This document shows, piece after piece, positions 60,281 through 64,000 of a DNA stretch of 64,000 nt. Numbering within the stretch: the first letter of the stretch is position 1; every line of letters begins with the position of its first letter. A program made the translations under genes and the position numbers. The DNA lies in contig JBLIOI010000003.1 in the NCBI GenBank assembly GCA_047639675.1, positions 1 to 64,000 of the forward strand, in the 5' to 3' direction. Source of the stretch: JABACD01 sp047639675 (GTDB lineage Bacteria; Planctomycetota; UBA1135; GCA-002686595). The notes under the pieces were generated by a model that was not told the origin of the DNA, ran no database searches, and worked only from the letters and a program-made list of their open reading frames with translations.

Positions 60281-61345
60281 CTATTCCTCGCTGTACAGGA
60301 AGCCTTTCCAGTTCAGAGACCACCACTCTTCCCAACGCTTCACGCCAGCAAATCGCTCGGTCCCAGGACCGCGGGGATCAAAGGCAAACTGCTGGCTAGT
60401 AATCGCTCGAAGGGCACTAATCGCTGATTCACGGGCTCCAGCGTCAGTGTCGTTGAGAAGCTCAATCAAGTCCTGGACCGCCGAGCGAGCGTTCATGCTC
60501 TCCAAGATCCGGGCCGAGAGCGTGCGAATGTACGCGTCTTGATCCTCTAAGAGCGGCGTGATGTGGCGAACAACTCCTTGCTCCTCAACCACAGCTAGGG
60601 CAAAGAGCGCAGTCACTCTTTCGACCGGGTCTTCACTCTTCAACTGAATGACAAGTTGACCGACATTGGCGCTTGGAATCAGAGTCTTTTCAAGGATCGG
60701 GGTCTCGCCCTTCGCCTCCGCTAAATCTTCTTCCAAGATCTCGAACACGCGCGCCTGGAGAAACAGCAACTCTTTTTCCACGTCGTCAATCTTGCTTACC
60801 ATGTCACCAGCGCTGAACAGCAGTTCTATTTCTACCGGCGCGGACGCTTCCAGGTCCCCACCATTCTGCTCAACTTGGCCTTCACCTAGCGCTTCACGCA
60901 ACTCGCCGAGATGTCGCTCGAACTCGTCAAATCGTTTGAGCTCTGCGTAGACAGCATCCTCAGCAATGCGCTTCGCTCCGCCGACCATGCCCTCGCGGGT
61001 TCCGAGTTGACGTTGATGTACCTTCTCAATCCGTGTGTCGACCGCTGCGATTTCCTCCCTGATGGAGTGCGAAAGCCCTTCAACTCGGTAGAGCAACGAG
61101 ACCACAGCAACGATGGTAAGAACGATCGAAACGGAGGCCAGTGCCGCACCAATCCCCGGAGTGATGAGCGCCCGCGGCCGCCTAGGCGCACCACTATTGG
61201 CCTTCATCTCGGGCAAAAGTTTGCCCCCCATTGCCGTATTGCATGAGACGCAGACGACACGGTCGTCATTGACAAAAGCTTTTTTGGAATCGATGTCGCT
61301 ACGCGGCACCGCCTCCTGGCAAAGATCACAAAAGTAGAGTTCCAT
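60281..61345 (-). CDS. Zinc-ribbon, membrane-anchored HEAT-repeat protein
   Basis: 354 aa from the ATG at 61345. The longer ORF to 61528 invades trmL. The N-terminus has two CxxC pairs (FCDLCQ and CVSCN), a likely zinc ribbon. A membrane helix follows at about 65-90 (IGAALASVSIVLTIVAVVSLLY). A long coiled coil (about 92-150 and 165-215) leads to two or three HEAT-like repeats (LVIQLKSEDPVERVTALFAL, HITPLLEDQDAYIRTLSARI, LIELLNDTDAGARESAISAL). It ends in a Trp-rich tail (WEEWWSLNWKGFLY). No known function; the architecture suggests a membrane scaffold. Confidence 0.65.
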   Translation of the reverse strand: MELYFCDLCQEAVPRSDIDSKKAFVNDDRVVCVSCNTAMGGKLLPEMKANSGAPRRPRALITPGIGAALASVSIVLTIVAVVSLLYRVEGLSHSIREEIAAVDTRIEKVHQRQLGTREGMVGGAKRIAEDAVYAELKRFDEFERHLGELREALGEGQVEQNGGDLEASAPVEIELLFSAGDMVSKIDDVEKELLFLQARVFEILEEDLAEAKGETPILEKTLIPSANVGQLVIQLKSEDPVERVTALFALAVVEEQGVVRHITPLLEDQDAYIRTLSARILESMNARSAVQDLIELLNDTDAGARESAISALRAITSQQFAFDPRGPGTERFAGVKRWEEWWSLNWKGFLYSEE

Positions 61346-61394
61346 AAAATAAAGGCGGCCTGCAGCAGATAGGCGCCCTGGCCGCTCCGGTTTC

Positions 61395-61949
61395 TCAGGG
61401 AGTCGGATGAATGATGTCCGCAGGCAGTATGTCGTCCCCCGCCTGCGGGTGCGAAACATAGGTGCCGTCGTTCTGCGGCATCCCTCTTCCACAGCGGTCC
61501 AGGGCGGTATAAACGCCCAAACAGACAACGTTGGCCAAGTTCAAGCTGCGGATGCCCTCTCGAATGGGAATGTAAACGCATGAGTCCTGATGGGCCTCGA
61601 GCAGGTTTTTGGGTAAGCCCTTGCCCTCCTGGCCAAAAAGCAGGACGTCATCACTCTCGAACTTGGTGTCGAACAGCGACTGACCTCCCCGCGCCGAGAA
61701 CAATTTCAGACGCTCGGCCAGGGGCCTGTCCGAGGTCTTCGCAAGCTCTCCCTGCGCCACTTTCCAATCCTTGTGCACGTGCAAGTCCACCATCGGCCAA
61801 TAGTCGAGCCCTGCGCGCTTCAGGTAGCGATCCTCAAGGGAATAACCCAAGGGTTCGACCAAGTGCAAACGCAGTCCGGTTGCAGCAGCCAGTCGTGCGG
61901 CGCATCCAGAGTTGTGGGGAATCTCGGGGTAGAGAAGGACGATTTCCAT
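61395..61949 (-). CDS. trmL: tRNA (cytidine/uridine-34-2'-O)-methyltransferase TrmL (SPOUT)
   Basis: 184 aa from the ATG at 61949, which gives the family start MEIVLLYPEIPHNSG. The sequence then matches TrmL closely: TGLRLHLVEPLGYSLEDRYLKRAGLDYW, LLFGQEGKGLPKNLLE and the knotted SAM site VYIPIREGIRSLNLANVVCLGVYTAL. It methylates the wobble ribose of leucine tRNAs. The motif usually reading NTGNIAR is NSGCAAR here. The C-terminus is about 25 residues longer than the E. coli enzyme. An in-frame upstream start at 61988 is not preferred. Confidence 0.93.
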   Translation of the reverse strand: MEIVLLYPEIPHNSGCAARLAAATGLRLHLVEPLGYSLEDRYLKRAGLDYWPMVDLHVHKDWKVAQGELAKTSDRPLAERLKLFSARGGQSLFDTKFESDDVLLFGQEGKGLPKNLLEAHQDSCVYIPIREGIRSLNLANVVCLGVYTALDRCGRGMPQNDGTYVSHPQAGDDILPADIIHPTP

Positions 61950-62189
61950 TCGTTCAATTATTGGGATTAGGAGGAGCCAACCGAACAAGCAAGTAGCAGA
62001 GATATGGATCTATTGCTCTTGTATGCAGTGGAGTTCTCAGTTTCGCTTATTCGCGCCATTGTCAGAAGCCGAGAGCTTGCCGTAGTCTTCGCAATCGATA
62101 AACCAGTGACCGCCTCACGAGGCCGAAGCTACCACCCGGCTGGCTCGCACATTGCGAGCATCAGCGCATTTTTGATCCCCTCCCGAATC

Positions 62190-62468
62190 ATGCCCAAGAT
62201 CACCTTTCCCTCCGCTGGCACGAGCTTTGACGTTCCCGCCGGCACCTCTTTGCTCGACTTTTGTCAATCCAACGACACCCCGGTGGACTTTGGTTGCACG
62301 ACCGGCGCCTGTGGAACTTGCACTTCCGTCATCATCGGTGAGGCTGGATCCGTCCCCGAAGCTGACGAGGACGAAGTCGAAATGCTCGAACTCACCACTG
62401 ACAAGCCGAACGCTCGTCTTGTGTGCCTTTGCTCGGTGAATGGCGACATTACCGTCGAGCCGATCTAA
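62190..62468 (+). CDS. [2Fe-2S] ferredoxin
   Basis: 92 aa from the ATG at 62190; the longer ORF from 62004 adds unconserved sequence. Cluster ligands are in FGCTTGACGTCTS (Cys-x4-Cys-x2-Cys) and the fourth Cys in LVCLCSV. The fold is plant-type ferredoxin, with FDVPAGTSLLDFCQSNDTPV before the cluster loop. It is a soluble one-electron carrier. The acidic segment EADEDEVEMLEL is typical of partner-docking surfaces. The BtuF-like gene follows by 20 bp. Confidence 0.9.
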   Translation: MPKITFPSAGTSFDVPAGTSLLDFCQSNDTPVDFGCTTGACGTCTSVIIGEAGSVPEADEDEVEMLELTTDKPNARLVCLCSVNGDITVEPI

Positions 62469-62476
62469 GACTGCGC

Positions 62477-62482
62477 TAGAGT
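62477..62482 (+). promoter_or_regulatory. Candidate leaderless -10 box (TAGAGT)
   Basis: In the 20-bp gap after the ferredoxin gene, ending exactly 6 nt before the ATG at 62489. Confidence 0.35.
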
Positions 62483-62488
62483 GGCGCC

Positions 62489-63442
62489 ATGAGCGCCAAA
62501 CTAGAAAACCCTGCGGCTGATCTGCGTGTAGTTAGCCTGCTGCCTTCCGCCACCGAAATTGTCTGTTTACTCGGCGGTGAAGCGAACCTGGTTGGGATTT
62601 CGCATGAGTGCGATTTCCCCGCTGGGGTCACGCAAGCTCCTGTACTCACTTCCAGCAAGGTCGACTTCTCTCCGAGTTCGCTGAAGATCGATCAGGACGT
62701 GCGCGCCTTGATGGGAACAGCCCTCGCGGTCTACGACATCGACACGCAGAAGCTGCAAGAGGTCAAGCCCGATATCATCGTTACTCAGGATCTGTGTGAC
62801 GTTTGCGCGGTTTCCTACGAGGACGTGAAGCGTGCTTGCAACGAGTTGTTGCCGAACACACGCATCGTCAACTTGCATCCGACTCGTTGGTCGGAGGTCA
62901 TGGATGACGTGCAGAAAGTCGCGGAGGCCTTCGGGAATCCTGAACGCGGCGCCTATGAAGTTGCGCAGCTTGAAGAGCGCCGCCTGAAGATCAAGGAGCG
63001 CGCCGCTGCCCTCTCCTCGCGCCCCAAGGTCCTGACTATTGAATGGATCGATCCGGTGATGGTCGGCGGCACTTGGATGCCCGAATTGGTGGATGCCGCG
63101 GGCGGCGAAGCGCTGGTCACTACAACCGGCGACCACGCCCCCACCTTATCCAAAGAGCAGCTCGCTGCCCTCGATCCGGCGCCCGACGCGGTCCTAATCA
63201 AGCCCTGTGGATTCAAGCTCGAACGCACCTTCTCCGAGCGAGCGGTTCTCGACCAGCTTTTCGAAGGTCTCGATTGGCCCGCCTTGCGCGACGGCCGGGT
63301 TTGGATCGCTGATGGCAATGCCTTTTTCAACCGACCCGGGCCGCGTTTGGTCGAGTCCATAGAAATTCTGGCCGCCTGCCTGCATCCGGAAGAATTCCCA
63401 GAGTTCGTGGAACGCCATGCCTCTTCTTATGTGAAGTATTAG
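62489..63442 (+). CDS. BtuF-like cobalamin-binding protein without signal peptide
   Basis: 317 aa, periplasmic-binding-protein fold (Peripla_BP_2): VVSLLPSATEIVCLLGG at the start, PDIIVTQDLCDVCAVS, then the helical backbone and a second lobe with PKVLTIEWIDPVMVGGTWMPELVDAAGG. This branch is usually named 'cobalamin-binding protein' and differs from E. coli BtuF. No signal peptide or lipobox is visible, so it would be cytoplasmic, and no BtuC/BtuD genes are adjacent. Corrinoid storage or sensing is one possibility. The Cys pair in DLCDVC could bind a metal or haem. Confidence 0.8.
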   Translation: MSAKLENPAADLRVVSLLPSATEIVCLLGGEANLVGISHECDFPAGVTQAPVLTSSKVDFSPSSLKIDQDVRALMGTALAVYDIDTQKLQEVKPDIIVTQDLCDVCAVSYEDVKRACNELLPNTRIVNLHPTRWSEVMDDVQKVAEAFGNPERGAYEVAQLEERRLKIKERAAALSSRPKVLTIEWIDPVMVGGTWMPELVDAAGGEALVTTTGDHAPTLSKEQLAALDPAPDAVLIKPCGFKLERTFSERAVLDQLFEGLDWPALRDGRVWIADGNAFFNRPGPRLVESIEILAACLHPEEFPEFVERHASSYVKY

Positions 63443-63510
63443 CCTTGGGTGTTCTTGAACCGGTTTGCCAAGAGGTCCAACTCCTTTCCTGACGGTGCTT
63501 TGCGGATTTT

Positions 63511-63635
63511 GGCCCCTTAGACGACCGCAACGGTGGTCCTGGACGCCAGAATCCGAAAAGTGCCGCCAAAAGAGGAGAACGAGACAAAGCCGACTTGTTA
63601 GGACTGCAGGCGAATGGACTCGTGAATACTCCGGA
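63511..63635 (+). repeat. Degenerate intergenic repeat, copy B
   Basis: Matches copy A (39402-39538) in the same orientation through GGCCCCTT (63511), AAAGTGCCG (63557), GAGAACGAG (63575) and GGCGAATGGA (63610). It occupies most of the 271-bp gap before lipA. Confidence 0.6.
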
Positions 63636-63697
63636 CTAAGGCCAGTTTCCGCCCCTAGCGAGGCTCTCTGGCGGAGACGGCGACCCTCTCTATTTGT

Positions 63698-63703
63698 TAT
63701 GCT
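63698..63703 (+). promoter_or_regulatory. Candidate -10 box (TATGCT) of lipA
   Basis: Ends 10 nt before the ATG at 63714. An in-frame ATG at 63699 overlaps the box, so the later start is favoured if the box is real. Confidence 0.35.
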
Positions 63704-63713
63704 GCGCGATCCA

Positions 63714-64000
63714 ATGAAACCGCCCATGCCCTCCGAAGACCTCAAATCACCCTCCACCGCACCGTCTGCGCGAAAATTGCGTCCGGACCCGGCGACCACA
63801 GCCCACGGCGGGCGTAAGCCTTCGTGGCTGAAAGTGCCCCTGCCGACTGGCGAAGAGTTTGTACGGCTCAAGGAGATGACGCAGAAACTCGGACTCCACA
63901 CGGTTTGCGAGGAAGCGCGTTGCCCCAACATCGGCGAGTGCTGGAAAGGCGATCACGCGACCTTGACCTTGATGGTGCTTGGAGATGAGTGCACACGCCG
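63714..64000 (+). CDS. lipA: Lipoyl synthase, 3' end outside window
   Basis: The first 95 codons of a radical-SAM enzyme that inserts sulfur at C6 and C8 of octanoyl groups to make lipoate. The auxiliary 4Fe-4S motif VCEEARCPNIGECW (Cys-x4-Cys-x5-Cys) is complete, preceded by RKPSWLKVPLPTGEEFVRLKE and followed by ATLTLMVLGDECTRR, where the Cys is the start of the radical-SAM cluster. The N-terminal 35 residues are Pro/Ser-rich and unconserved. The gene runs off the window. Confidence 0.95.
   Translation, partial: MKPPMPSEDLKSPSTAPSARKLRPDPATTAHGGRKPSWLKVPLPTGEEFVRLKEMTQKLGLHTVCEEARCPNIGECWKGDHATLTLMVLGDECTR

Overview
The window comes from a bacterial chromosome with a GC content that looks like the high 50s. 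It is densely coding, with no plasmid, phage, IS element, CRISPR array, rRNA or tRNA that I can see. The gene set points to Planctomycetota or a close relative; this is an inference from gene families, not a proof. The supporting families are long acidic-linker proteins with prenyltransferase/squalene-oxidase repeats, a DUF1570 metallopeptidase, a multihaem cytochrome fused to TPRs, a Tricorn protease, a divergent RpoD-type sigma factor, the remnant of a planctomycete-type Ser/Thr kinase, and scarce Shine-Dalgarno sequences.

Layout. 1-5.6 kb: a Yej-type peptide ABC importer (yejA end, yejB, yejE, two separate ATPases), followed by a GT-C membrane glycosyltransferase. 7.3-11.5 kb (minus strand): a sulfatase-fold lipoprotein and a DUF255 thioredoxin-domain protein. 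11.7-18.4 kb: glutaredoxin, Tricorn protease (minus), methyltransferase, DUF3604 PHP-domain protein. 18.4-22.3 kb (minus): HDOD-REC-GGDEF protein, HPt protein, sigma factor. 22.9-32.3 kb: acyl-CoA dehydrogenase (minus), dgt-DAHP synthase, a small membrane protein divergent from rnc-mfd-SurA-like. 32.6-39.4 kb: two tandem 519-aa paralogs, a DUF1570 TPR peptidase and a phosphodiesterase. 39.5-46.8 kb: a small four-helix membrane protein, a secreted beta-propeller protein, a ThrE-type exporter and a five-repeat secreted protein (minus). 47-49.8 kb (minus): tldD-pmbA. 50-55 kb: a BNR-propeller lipoprotein and an octahaem cytochrome-TPR lipoprotein. 55-59.5 kb (minus): HIT protein, Opu-type ATPase, Opu-type binding protein-permease fusion, then an acyltransferase and a haem-oxygenase-fold oxidase. 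59.5-64 kb: MOSC protein, HEAT-repeat membrane protein, trmL, 2Fe-2S ferredoxin, BtuF-like protein and the start of lipA.

Most genes are housekeeping or transport. The points most worth attention are these. Many transcription units have a TANNNT -10 box ending 6-11 nt before the ATG and no Shine-Dalgarno, which suggests leaderless mRNAs; this includes a divergent pair with overlapping -10 boxes. YejB carries an extra barrel-sandwich (lipoyl-like) domain in its first periplasmic loop. An overlapping acyltransferase/diiron-oxidase gene pair may be a small biosynthetic unit. Two intergenic regions 24 kb apart share a degenerate repeat. A decayed kinase locus carries inverted repeats. One secreted protein is built from five copies of a poorly known domain.
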